Shown here piece by piece: positions 53,099 through 62,576 of a stretch of DNA of 64,000 bases (position 1 is its first letter; each line of letters begins with the position of its first letter). This DNA is from Prorocentrum cordatum (lineage: Eukaryota; Sar; Dinophyceae; Prorocentrales; Prorocentraceae), in assembly GCA_963575745.1 (NCBI GenBank), contig CAUYUJ010022506.1, forward strand, positions 52,501-116,500, in the 5' to 3' direction. The notes under the pieces were generated by a model, which did no database searches, was not told where the DNA came from, and was given only the letters and a program-made list of their open reading frames with translations. A program made the translations under genes and the position numbers.

Positions 53099-54789
53099 AC
53101 TCCATTTCCCACCTGAGAGCCGTCCTGGGTCAATTTGCCTGGGCCACCAAGAGATCGCACGCCATTGTCCGTGCCAATATTAAAAATCAGTGGTGATAGA
53201 CTCATCGTGTCAATCATGTGCTTCGTGTAACCTGACGTGAGTGCACATCTCTGTAAAAATAACGCGTCGCACCGCCGTATGAGCATACTCAGTCTGCTGG
53301 CAAACTCCGTCACGTCGTAACTGGATTTATCCGCAAATACTGTCACCTGGTTCACCTCGTCGGCTGCATCGGACATCATAGATAGCAGTAGGCAATCCTC
53401 CTCAGTGATGGTGACAAGGAAGTCATCTGCGTCCTTGGCTTCACTCCTTCCTCTCCGCATTCTCTTGATCCAGACAGCTGTCAGTACCACCGCTCGTAGG
53501 AGTAGACACCACCTCCCCAATGGTTTGGACGTGCTGTTGAAACGATGCTTCCTCATTTGAAGATTCCTGATGAGGCGGTTCATGACGGGGCACTTCTTCA
53601 GGGTCAGCACGTTGCTGCGGAACACTTTGGCAATATCAGGGCTGTGCTGGATCATATTGATCATGCTGCGCTTGTTCCAAATATTAACCTCGAAGATCTT
53701 CTTCATTCGTTCGCTGGCAGCCCAGGGTCGTTTCAGGAGTCGGGTACTCGCATGGGTTACGTCTGCTTGCACATCGCACCTTCTGTTGAAAAGCGCCTCG
53801 ATGCCGTGCTCCAGGCTGCCCTTCGTGAGGAGCCGCCCAGCTTTCAGCTCGTTGCTTGCAGAGTCGACGCAGTAAACCTCCGTGATCTTGCAATGGTGAG
53901 CCATGCCTGCAGCGTCATTTTTCCAAAACTTCTTCATCGCAGACTGGGTGTGTTCAACAACTTCTGTGGCATGACCCCCTGCCCATTTTGTACTCCAGAT
54001 GATCCCACTCCGGACTTGTAGTTTTGAGTTCGACGCAGTGAAAGTAGTCATAAGCCGGATGAATCGGGCATCTTGTTTGATATGGTTGACGGTTGCTGTC
54101 TTCAGGAACTCCTTATCCAGATCGCAGATGGCATCTGCGAGTTGTAATGTCATTTCCGTACATTTCTTGGCGCTGCCAACTCGTGGGTTTCCTTTTGCCA
54201 GAGAAACACCGTTCCGGCGGTCATCTATGACGAGCTTGAAGTCAGCATAACTTGGGGCACCAATCGTCTTTTGCGTGGTATTCCCCAAATACTGTTGGAC
54301 AGCCTCCTTGTGCCTGCTGAGCCCCGCATGCCGGAGCGCGTTGACCAACTGTAGGGCGGCTGGGGAGTCCACTTCCATTCTGGCCCACTGCCCTGACAAA
54401 CCTGCAGCATTGCACGCCACGCATCCCACGGACCATCCCAACGAATCGTGAGTGCGCCCCTGTAGCCACACGCCCTTTTCTGGATAATTTGGATCAATAA
54501 ACAATTTGCGAGCCCACGTCTTTATCATGCGATTGTATTTTGATTCAACAGTCTCTTGGCATCTGCTTCTGAGTTTCCCAACCAGCTTCCCCTTGGTAGA
54601 GTGATGTTGTTTTTGTTTAGAGGTCTTCGCTGCGCAAGCCTGGGAAAGGTCGTGATCTCCTCGGTCTGGGTCCCGCACTGGGCGCTGGCGCGGCTGGCGA
54701 GCACGTCGCAGCAAACCAAGGCCTGCCTTCGGCGCCAGCGCCACCGTCGACGGCTGCTGGCATTCGGCAGGGTCGAAGGAGCAAAACAT
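53099..54789 (-). pseudogene. N-terminal part of a BED-finger, hAT-like transposase
   Basis: Open frame from ATG 54789 (MFCSFDPAECQQ) for about 563 codons before it enters the inserted repeat, where it picks up a spurious tail (NSTRFAYPHSPS) and stops at 53038. The open frame extends upstream of 54789 only through a microsatellite, and the relict leader ends 10 bases before this ATG, which decides the start. Residues 118-163 read GWSVGCVACNAAG..., with Cys123-x2-Cys126 and His154-x5-His160 (spacing CX2C, HX5H), the pattern of a BED-type zinc finger as found at the N-terminus of hAT transposases. The region 290-530 is a helical, catalytic-domain-like stretch (HHCKITEVYCVDSASNELKAG; KLQVRSG). 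I cannot assign the DDE residues with certainty. With the 49.5-50.35 kb half, the family would be about 810-830 residues. The insertion makes this copy inactive. Confidence 0.55.
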
Positions 54790-54799
54790 CAGCTGGAAA

Positions 54800-54821
54800 C
54801 ATGAGTCCAAATGGACTGCGG
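54800..54821 (-). other. Relict dinoflagellate spliced leader (near full length)
   Basis: Minus strand reads CCGCAGTCCATTTGGACTC then ATG. Aligned to the 21-22 base leader it matches nearly end to end with two small indels and three substitutions. It lies 10 bases from the ATG at 54789. Confidence 0.75.
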
Positions 54822-54829
54822 AGGAGTGT

Positions 54830-54950
54830 GTGTATACACGTATAGATACACAAGCATAACCATACATATACCTATACACATACATAGGCAAACACACACA
54901 TATATATATATATACATGTGTGCAGATACGTACATACACAAATGTACAAG
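54830..54950. repeat. ATACAC / TATATA microsatellite
   Basis: CATACATATACC and TATATATATACATG units. Confidence 0.9.
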
Positions 54951-55535
54951 CATGCGATGCACGCCCTGCCCGCCCACAGGCCCCTCTGGGAGGCCCCCGA
55001 GAGACACCAATGAGGCCCCAAGAACTATCTACAGGACCCGCACGGCTTAGGGCATGCTCATACAAGGCCCTACAAGGCCCAAGAGACCACAACAAGCTTT
55101 TAGGGTCACTGATGCATGCGTCTAAGGGTCATGGCTTGAGGCCCCCGTGGATGGGCCCTGCCTCAACCCCCCCTCCCAGTGAAGACAAGCCAAGCGTGCC
55201 ATCGGGCGAAGCCCTCCTGAACGGGTGGGCTGGTGCAACCTGGAGGACTGGGATGTAAGATGATGAGGTGCTTTCGACGACGAGCTGTCGCCACTGCAAG
55301 GGTGAGCGTCGCCGCTGGCACACAAAAGGCCAACGATGCCAGGAACGGGGAACACAGCAACTTAATTGAATATTATTATTGGAGCTGAACTTGTTGCAGC
55401 ATCGTGCTACGGCCGATCTGCCACGCTACTCGATTCAGGTGCAAAGATCCCTACAAAGAAAGAACAATCGCACTATCAAAGATCCCATCCTTCAACTAAG
55501 ACATCATAGCTCCATTCATATGCGAAGGTCCCCAA
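54951..55535. other. Intergenic sequence, unassigned
   Basis: About 580 bases with short CCTACAAGGCCC duplications (55065-55082). No gene recognised. Confidence 0.5.
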
Positions 55536-56534
55536 TTATTTGTGAACGTGCTGCTGACTGCTGCCACTGGGCTGATCCAGCTGGCTGGGAGCATCCAGCT
55601 GGCGTATCAAACTCTGCATGTCGGTGAGCTGATGGCCAAGGCCCAACGACGAGAGCTCATCATCTTCCTTGGTGTCCGACTTCGCCCGCGGCATGAAATC
55701 AGGATTCAATGACCAAGATCGTTTTTTATCAGCGCCCTTCGGGGCCTCGGACTCGTTGGGGGGAGCCTCGTCGTCCGGTGAATCGAGCACATGCACTGGC
55801 TCCATCATTGCGTTCCCCCAGATGGAGGGCGCAGGGGGCATGTCCACATCGTCGTCCGGCAAGGTCGATTCACATTGCGGGCCTTCCCCGCTGCATATGA
55901 TAGCGTCCACACCCCTGGCGCTGTCGAAAGTCATGTCGTTCATATGGATAGGCCTGGCGCAAGCAATACCATCGCGATCCCCAGGACGATCCACGGTGCC
56001 AACACTACCATCACCACTGTCACGACGATCACCACCAGCAGCCGCTACTGCACTGCCAGCATTGCCATCGCGATCACCAGGAGGAGCCAAATCACTGAAA
56101 CAATCTGCAGCGTCTGCGGCGGTGCCAGGCTCAGTGTCAGCGGCGCCATCAAGATCATCAGCATGAGGAGCAGACGGTGCGGTACGCAGGAGACCAGCTA
56201 CTTCCATTAGAAACAGATTCATTTGATTTAGCAGGCTTCCTCGCAAATCACCACCATGAATTTGTATTGAACCGTTCAATGATACCGCGCCACTCATTCT
56301 ACGTTCCCCGTCGGATGTCTGACATACGAGATCTAGCGTCAGGGTGCCCGTGACAGGGATCTGGTCGTTGCCATCCCGTTCTGCGATATTAGCTCGTTCC
56401 ATGGGAACAAAAGCAAAGAAAGGGAAACAGAGAACAGCAAGTGGTGAGAATGCAAAGAGGAAAAAAGTTCGAGCCATAATGCACCACGGGACTAGATTCA
56501 ACCACAGATCACCCAGAACGAAACGGACAGTCAT
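55536..56534 (-). CDS. Unknown acidic, low-complexity 332-residue protein
   Basis: Open frame from ATG 56534 (MTVRFVLGDLW) to the stop at 55536. A second possible start is MARTFFLFAFSPLAVL (about residue 20), followed by a strongly hydrophobic stretch to about residue 45 that could be a signal peptide or signal anchor. Residues 55-110 look folded (TGTLTLDLVCQTSDGERRMSG...). Residues 120-300 are Asp/Gly/Ala/Pro-rich with repeated GDRDG phrases and look disordered. The C-terminus (LGHQLTDMQSLIRQLD, then QPSGSSQQHVHK) could form a short helix. No family recognised. The relict leader is 21 bases upstream of the first ATG. It lies upstream of the transposase in the same direction with a gap of about 740 bases; both may be independent retroposed genes. 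Confidence 0.5.
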   Translation of the reverse strand: MTVRFVLGDLWLNLVPWCIMARTFFLFAFSPLAVLCFPFFAFVPMERANIAERDGNDQIPVTGTLTLDLVCQTSDGERRMSGAVSLNGSIQIHGGDLRGSLLNQMNLFLMEVAGLLRTAPSAPHADDLDGAADTEPGTAADAADCFSDLAPPGDRDGNAGSAVAAAGGDRRDSGDGSVGTVDRPGDRDGIACARPIHMNDMTFDSARGVDAIICSGEGPQCESTLPDDDVDMPPAPSIWGNAMMEPVHVLDSPDDEAPPNESEAPKGADKKRSWSLNPDFMPRAKSDTKEDDELSSLGLGHQLTDMQSLIRQLDAPSQLDQPSGSSQQHVHK

Positions 56535-56555
56535 TCATACAGAAGCAACAAATGA

Positions 56556-56570
56556 CCTTCACAAAATGGC
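56556..56570 (-). other. Possible relict spliced leader
   Basis: Minus strand GCCATTTTGTGAAGG: nine identical bases (GCCATTTTG) and then a 2-base deletion relative to the leader. Weaker than the other four, but in the same position relative to an open frame. Confidence 0.45.
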
Positions 56571-56740
56571 GCATTATCGTTTAACCACACACGCGCGGAC
56601 TCAGTTGTACCCTTTTTCGTTGTTCATATTTTGTTGTTCGGTATGTGTGTTATCTGTTCTAAAACCCTATTCACACTTGTTGTTCTCCTCCTTTCTGACC
56701 TGTTGGTTTTCGATACCCATAATACGTATGTATGTACACA
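56571..56740. other. Unique sequence up to the right inverted-repeat arm
   Basis: AT-rich, no gene recognised. Confidence 0.5.
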
Positions 56741-57746
56741 CACACATGTATACATTTTTATGTATATACAGATGTGTGCGTGTGTATGTAATGGTGCACA
56801 TGCATATCCAGATTTGCATACATGTGTTGTTTGCGTACGCGTGTGCACACTGTATATGTACAGATGTATGCATATACGTCGGTGGGGGGCCTCTAATCAA
56901 ATACACATGTGGGTGTGTGGTTCTATGTATGCGTTCACTCACAATACAAACATCGCCATGCGCGCGCTCGCGCGCGCGAACGCGCGCGCTGCGAGTTCTG
57001 TAGTGTCCACAATGGAAAAGTCGCCATGTTGGCTTGGAACTGAAGTGAACCCTTAACGGTGACCAACAGGATTTCGGGTGACCCGCCCGCGCGTGGGTCA
57101 CCCGATCGCGCGCGCTCGCGGGCGCGCGCGTGGCGAGTTCTGCAATGCCCACAATGGAAAAGTCGCCATGTTGACTTGGAACTACAGTGAACGCTTAACG
57201 GTGCCCGACGGGATTTCGGGTGACCCGCCCGCGCGTGGGTCACCCGATCGCGCGCGCGCGCGCGGACGCGCGCGTGGCGAAGTTTGGATTATCCGAAATG
57301 AAAAAGCCACCATGTTGGTCTGGAAACTAAAGTGAACCCTTAATGGTGACAGATTGGATTTTGAAGTTAACATGCGTTTTTCGACGTTTTTCGCCATGGT
57401 GGCCTGGAAACTATGGTCACATATTTGGTCTAATAATTAAGATGGTTTTCGCCTCATAAGCAAAAGTTGTCACTAGTCACATGGCGAGCGGCGCGCGCAA
57501 GTGACGCGCGTCATTCGCGCGCGCGTGGAGTTTGGTCGTGTCCACATGCGAACAGTCGCCATGATGTTGGCTTGGAACATCAAACGGGCCCTCCACGGTG
57601 AATTACTCGAATATCCAGCATGTCATGCTACATTCGTAGGACAATGGTAGCCCATTGTAGTACTGCGCTATTCAACGTACGTTCTTTTGTACACATACAC
57701 ATTAACTATATATATATATATACACACGCGCACATCTACATGGGTA

Positions 57747-57817
<71 letters not shown>

Positions 57818-58147
57818 GCATATATGCGTCGTTGGGCAGTTTGGCAGAGGGGGCGGGCGCCGAATCGAAAACCACATCGCGGCAGAACGCCCTTTTTTTG
57901 GAGATCAGTGAGTTGTTTGCTTTATTTATCGTGTCTCGCGTCAGTGCTCTCATTGTTGTGTGTATGTGTATACATGTATATATATATAGAAACAAATGTA
58001 TGTTTGTATGTCTGTATGTATGTGTGTATGTATGTTTCTCAGTATGCTTGTCGGTTTGTCTGTCTGTATGTATGTATGCACGTATGCATGTTCGCGCAAA
58101 ACGTGCGTGTGCGCGCGTGTTTGGGCGCATATAATGTGTGTTTATAA

Positions 58148-58180
<33 letters not shown>

Positions 58181-58391
58181 TGTATATATATATATATATA
58201 CATGTATAAGTGCATTTATACACATACATAGTATGTATGTCTGTTTGTCGGTATGTCTGTCTGTTTGTCTGTCTGTATGTCTGTATGTACGTATGCATGT
58301 GCGCGCATAGCGTGCGTGTGCGCGCGTGTCTGGGGCGCCCATGGCATTCCGCGGGGTGAAAAATTGAAAAATTGCGCTATGCATAGACCAG
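56741..58391 (-). repeat. Right arm of ~1.6-kb inverted repeat bounding the 30.3-kb block
   Basis: Inverse of 28057-29657 landmark by landmark: CACACATGTATAC, CATATCCAGATTTGCATAC, the CGCGCG/GGGTGACCC units (56.95-57.37 kb), TGGCGAGCGGCGCGCGCAAG, the AT/CA microsatellites (57.7-58.25 kb) and the terminal GCGCTATGCATAGACCAG. Just outside is TTGGAGTGGCCTTTTTTCGG, the continuation of the 197-bp satellite unit that is cut at 28055. Confidence 0.88.
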
Positions 58392-58392
58392 C

Positions 58393-58444
58393 TTGGAGTG
58401 GCCTTTTTTCGGCACCGCCTCGGAATTCAATTTTCCGGCGCCGG
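58393..58444. repeat. Fragment of the 197-bp satellite unit
   Basis: TTGGAGTGGCCTTTTTTCGG through CAATTTTCCGGCGCCGGCC, resuming at the base where the left-hand unit stops. Confidence 0.9.
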
Positions 58445-58995
58445 CCGTGCTCCTGTGGCGTCAGCCGTGCTCCTGTGTGGTCTGCCGTGCTCCTGTGGTC
58501 TGCCGTGCTCATTTGGGGTTTCCCGCGAGCTTGTGGGGTCTGCCGTGCTCCTGTGGGGAAACGCCAGCGGCGTTCGGGGTACAACAAAAGGCGCGTTTAT
58601 GTTGTACCTGCGCGCGGTCTGCCGTGCTCCTGTGGGGATTGCCGTGCTCCTGTGTGGTCTGCCGTGCTCCTGTGTGGTATGCCGTGCTCCTGTGGTCTGC
58701 CGTGCTCCTTTGTGGTTTGCCGTGCTCCTGTGGGGTCTGCCGTGCTCCTGTGGGGTCTGCCGTGCTCCTGTGAGGTCTGCGGTGCTCTTGTGTGGTCTGC
58801 AGTGCTTCTGTGGTCTGCCGTGCTCATTTGGGATCTGCCGTGCTCGTGTGGTGTCTGCCGTGCTCCTGCGGGAACTGCTGTGCTCCTTGTGTCGTCTCTT
58901 TGGTCTGCCGTGCTCCTTTGTGGTCTGCCGTGCTCTTGTGGGGTCTGCCGTGCTCCTGTGTGGTCTGCCGTGCTCCTTTTTTTCCGCCTGCCGTG
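58445..58995. repeat. 20-bp 'TCTGCCGTGCTCCTGTGTGG' array, array 2
   Basis: About 24 units with one unrelated segment (58556-58612, GGAAACGCCAGCGGCGTTCGGGG...). Confidence 0.93.
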
Positions 58996-59270
58996 CTCCA
59001 GCTCATTTTCTGAGGACGTCCCGAGCGAAAACGTCATTTTTAACATAAGAGGTTGTAAAACACCTCTGTCGGCATCTCATTTTTTCGAGGATGTCTCGAG
59101 CGAAACGCTCATTTGTCATGCATAACAAAAAATTTTGATATTTTTCAACATCCCGATTTTTTGAGGATGTCTCGAGCGAAACCGTCATTTTTAACATAAG
59201 ACGTCTTAAACGATAGCCTCCAACACCTCGATTTTTCGAGGATGTCTCGAGCGAAATGGCCATTTTGGGG
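58996..59270. repeat. 'TTCGAGGATGTCTCGAGCGAAA' units
   Basis: Five units, the inverse of the CGAGACATCCTC family of 23.8-24.7 kb, with TTTTTAACATAAGACGTCTT spacers. A further unit at 61,485-61,545. Confidence 0.88.
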
Positions 59271-59273
59271 AAC

Positions 59274-59393
59274 CTGACCGGACAAGAACGGGAAGCGCCG
59301 TTTTATATCCACCACGTGCGTCAGAGACCGTATTGGCGAGAACGTCAGAGAAACCCATAAACGCAACAGAACAGACTAAATGGTGGCCTGCCG
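59274..59393. repeat. Duplicate of 25,887-26,006
   Basis: CTGACCGGACAAGAACGGG to CAGACTAAATGGTGGCCTG; see the partner entry. Confidence 0.92.
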
Positions 59394-59790
59394 CGCTGGT
59401 CTGTCGAGGTAGTCTGCTGCCCTGGCCACATCATGGTGTCGACACGGTGCTTTTCTCTCGGCCACGCGGGCCCCCACCCGTTGTCGCCCAGCCTACTTTT
59501 TCTGTTCCAGCCTGTCTTGTCTTTTGTTTGTCCGTCGTCGTCGTCGCGTGCCTTTCCTTTGTCGTGGTCGTCGTTTTCATTATAATCGTCCGCTGTTGCC
59601 GTTCTCGCTGTCGCCGTCGTTATCATTTTATGATTGCGGTCGTTTTTCTGATTGTTTTTTGTTGTTGGATTCCGTGTTCGGTTGGTTTTTGTGTTATGTT
59701 TGTGGTCGTTTTCTGTCATCGTTTTTGTCGTAATTTTCGAGATCGTTATTGACGAAGACGACGACGACGATGACGACGACGACGACGATC
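59394..59790. other. Unassigned, T-rich spacer
   Basis: TCGTCGTCGTCG and GACGACGACG short runs; no gene recognised. Confidence 0.5.
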
Positions 59791-60290
59791 TGCCGTGCTT
59801 CTGTGGCGTCTGCGGTGCTCCTGTGGTCTGCCGTGCTCCTTCTTGGTTTGCCGTGCTCCTGTGTGGTCTGCCGTGTTCCTGTGCGGTCTTCCGTGCTCCT
59901 GTGGTCTGCCGTGCTCCTTTGGGGTCTGCCGTGCTCCTGTGGAGTTTGCCGTGCGAACGTGAGGTCTGCCGTGCTCCTGTGTGGTCTGGCGTGCTCCTGT
60001 ATGGTCTGCCGTGCTCTTGTGTGGTTTGCCGTGCTCCTGTGTGGTCTGCCGTGTTCCCGTGGGGTCTGCCGTGTCCTGTGTGGTCTGCCGTGCTCCTGTG
60101 TGGTCTGCCGTGCTCCTGTGTGGTCTGCCGTGCTCCATTTTGGTCTGCCGTGCTCATGTGGGGTCTGCCGTGCTCCTGTGCGGTCTGCCGTGCGAACGTG
60201 TGGACTGCCGTGCTCATTTGGGGTCTGCCTTTCTCCTTTGTGGTTTGCCGCGCTCCTGTGTGGTCTGCCGTGCTCCTGTGTGGTCAGCAG
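59791..60290. repeat. 20-bp 'TCTGCCGTGCTCCTGTGTGG' array, array 3
   Basis: Same order of variant units as array 1 (26.25-26.65 kb), e.g. GTGGAGTTTGCCGTGCGAAC then TGTGTGGTCTGGCGTGC, and the same exit into AGCAGACCCAGGGCTGAGGG. Confidence 0.95.
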
Positions 60291-60399
60291 ACCCAGGGCT
60301 GAGGGAAGGCTGGAGCAGTGCTCTGGTGGTCCTTCACCCGCCCAGCTCCGTCCCCCTCCCACTCTGGAACCGATCGGCGGGAAGCTGCTTGTGGCAGCG

Positions 60400-61460
60400 C
60401 ATATCGCGCGTCGGCCCGCCAGCCAGGTGCCGGCCCGGTCATATCGGTTCGAGCGCCGGCCTGGGGTGCCGTCGGCCCGCAAGGGTTCCAGGGCGCCGGA
60501 GCAGAAAATCAATATTTACGAAAGAAAATATGTCTTGGAATTGGCGCTTTTTTTTTTCGCACCGCCACGATTCAATTTTCCGGCGCCGCCAGGACGCCGG
60601 AACCCGCCGGCCCGGCGCTGGCCCGGGTGCTGGCCCAGGCGTTTCGGCTGAGCGCCGGCCCGGGTGCCGGAAGCGGCCCGAAACAATAAAACAAAAGAAA
60701 AAAAAAAAAAACAAATACAAAAAAAAAAAAATAAAAAAACAAAAAAAAAAAATAAAAAAAATAAATAAAAAAAAAAAAAAAAAAAATAAAAACAAAATAT
60801 CATAATAAAAGAAATAAAAAATAAAAAAAAAGAAAAAAAAAAAAAAAAAAAAAATAAAAAAAAAAAAATAAATAATAAAAAAAAAAAAAACAAAAAAAAT
60901 AATAAAAAAAAAAAAAAAAAAAAAACAAAAAGAAAAAAAAAAAAAAAAAAAAAAAGATTCATAAAAATAAAAAAAAAGAAGGCGCCGGGAGCAGAAAATC
61001 AATATTTTCGAAAGAAAAATATGTCTTGGAGTGGCCTTTTTCGGCACCGCCTCGGAATTCAATTTTCCGGCGCCGGCCGGCGCCGGAACCGGCCCGGGCG
61101 CTGGCCCGGGTGCTGGCCCGGGCGTTTGGCTCGTGCGCCGGCCCGGGTGCCAGAAGCGGCCCGGAAGGGGTTCCCGGGCGCCGGGAGCAGAAAATCAATA
61201 TTTTCGAAAGAAAAATATGTATTGGAGTGGCCTTTTTTCCGCACCGCCTCGGAATTCAATTTTCCGGCGCCGGCCGGCGCCGGAACCGGCCCGGGCGCTG
61301 GCCCGGGTGCTGGCCCAGGCGTTCGGCTCGAGCGCCGGCCCGGGTGCCGGAAGCGGCCCGGAAGGGTTCCAGGGCGCCGGGAGCAGAAAATCAATATTTT
61401 CGAAAGAAAAATATGTTTTGGAGTGGCCTTTTTTCGGCACCACCGCCTCGGTAATTACCC
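60400..61460. repeat. 197-bp satellite, second array, interrupted by an A-rich tract
   Basis: Copies anchored at CAGAAAATCAATATTTNCGA near 60502, 60993, 61187 and 61384. The first is more decayed and is interrupted after GGAAGCGGCCCGAAAC by about 290 bases of A-rich sequence; the unit resumes at GGCGCCGGGAGCAGAAAATC. Confidence 0.93.
60682..60978. repeat. A-rich low-complexity tract inside the 197-bp satellite
   Basis: Almost pure A with scattered T, C, G, like 46366-46724. Both tracts sit inside otherwise regular repeat copies. Confidence 0.95.
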
Positions 61461-62030
61461 CCCCCAAATTTTTTTTTTTTTAACATAAGACGTCTTAACG
61501 ATAGCCTCCAACCTCGATTAATTGGAGGATGTCTCGACGAGCGAGAATGCCATTTGGGGAATCCGCCAACGAAACTCCCGTTCAGCGCGCAACCCATAAT
61601 AGTTATATTATAATATATAATATATTAATATAATATATATAATAATATATATATATATAATAAATACTCAAGGAATCAGCCCCAGAACGTCCCGCATGCT
61701 TTCTCGTTCCTCGAAGACGCTTCCCGTCATCCGCCGACCCCTTCGAACCAACCCGTAATTATCGATAAAATGCCGCCGTCCCCGCAAGTAAAAACCGGGG
61801 AGAGACATCTAAAAGAGAACCCCCACGATGGAGCCTACTTTCCGTGGGGGGGGGGGGGGGGGGGGGGGAAAAAAAAAAAAAAAAAAAAAAAATCTAAAAA
61901 TAGTCCAAAAATGGTCTGGGGACTATTTGTTGGGTAGTTTGTTGACCTTCTTGGGGTATTTTCTTGGTTTTTTTTTATATGTTTCGTCGAAGATCCCCCT
62001 GCAGGAGGACACGCCCGACTTAACGCTGCG
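61461..62030. other. Unassigned spacer with AT tract and G/A runs
   Basis: TATAATAT microsatellite (61600-61665), AAAACCGGGGAGAGACATCTAAAAGAGAACCC-type phrase shared with 20.27 kb, and a G run followed by an A run (61847-61890). No gene recognised. Confidence 0.55.
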
Positions 62031-62230
62031 GCGTCGCCGCCCCGAGCAGGGTCGCGCCCGCGAGCGCGGCGGAGGATGGAGAGGATGGAGAGGGGAGGAG
62101 CATGGAGGGGGGGAGGATGGAGAGGGGGAGGAGCCTCCCTGGGCGCTCCCGCGAGCGCGGAGGATGGGCGAGGAGGAGGCCGAGTCTCAACTGCCGCTGC
62201 GGCGTCGCCGCCCCGAGCAGGGTCGTGCCC
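62031..62230. repeat. GC-rich block shared with 22.74-22.86 kb
   Basis: CTGCGGCGTCGCCGCCCCGAGCAGGGTCG occurs twice here (about 62023 and 62197) around the shared GGGGGAGGAGCCTCCCT / CTCCCGCGAGCGCGG core. Confidence 0.85.
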
Positions 62231-62435
62231 CGGTCCCCGGCGCTCCGAGCGCCGCCCCCGCGGCGGCCCCTCCGCGGCGGCCCCCCCCCGCGCTCCTCGT
62301 TGGGCTTGGGCTCCGGCAGCGCGCGCGACGCCACGGCGGTGTGCGCCGCCTCTCCCGTGCGGCGACTGGGACGCGAGGACGGAAGGGTGCAGGAGGGTAC
62401 AGGGCAGCTTTTTTTTTAAAAAAATACATAGATTT
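62231..62435. other. Unassigned GC-rich spacer
   Basis: No gene recognised. Confidence 0.45.
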
Positions 62436-62521
62436 AGAATAATAACAATAATAATAATAATAATAATAATAGTAATGATGATGATGGTGATGATGATGAT
62501 GATGATGATACTAATAATAAT

Positions 62522-62572
<51 letters not shown>

Positions 62573-62576
62573 TACT
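62436..62576. repeat. AAT / GAT / ACA compound microsatellite
   Basis: AATAATAAT, GATGATGATG and ACAACAACA tracts in succession. Confidence 0.95.

Noticed and set aside
54790-55095. N-terminal extension of the transposase frame
   Set aside because: Translates an AT/CA microsatellite (Tyr-Ile-Cys-Val runs) and passes through the relict leader; the ATG at 54789 fits better.
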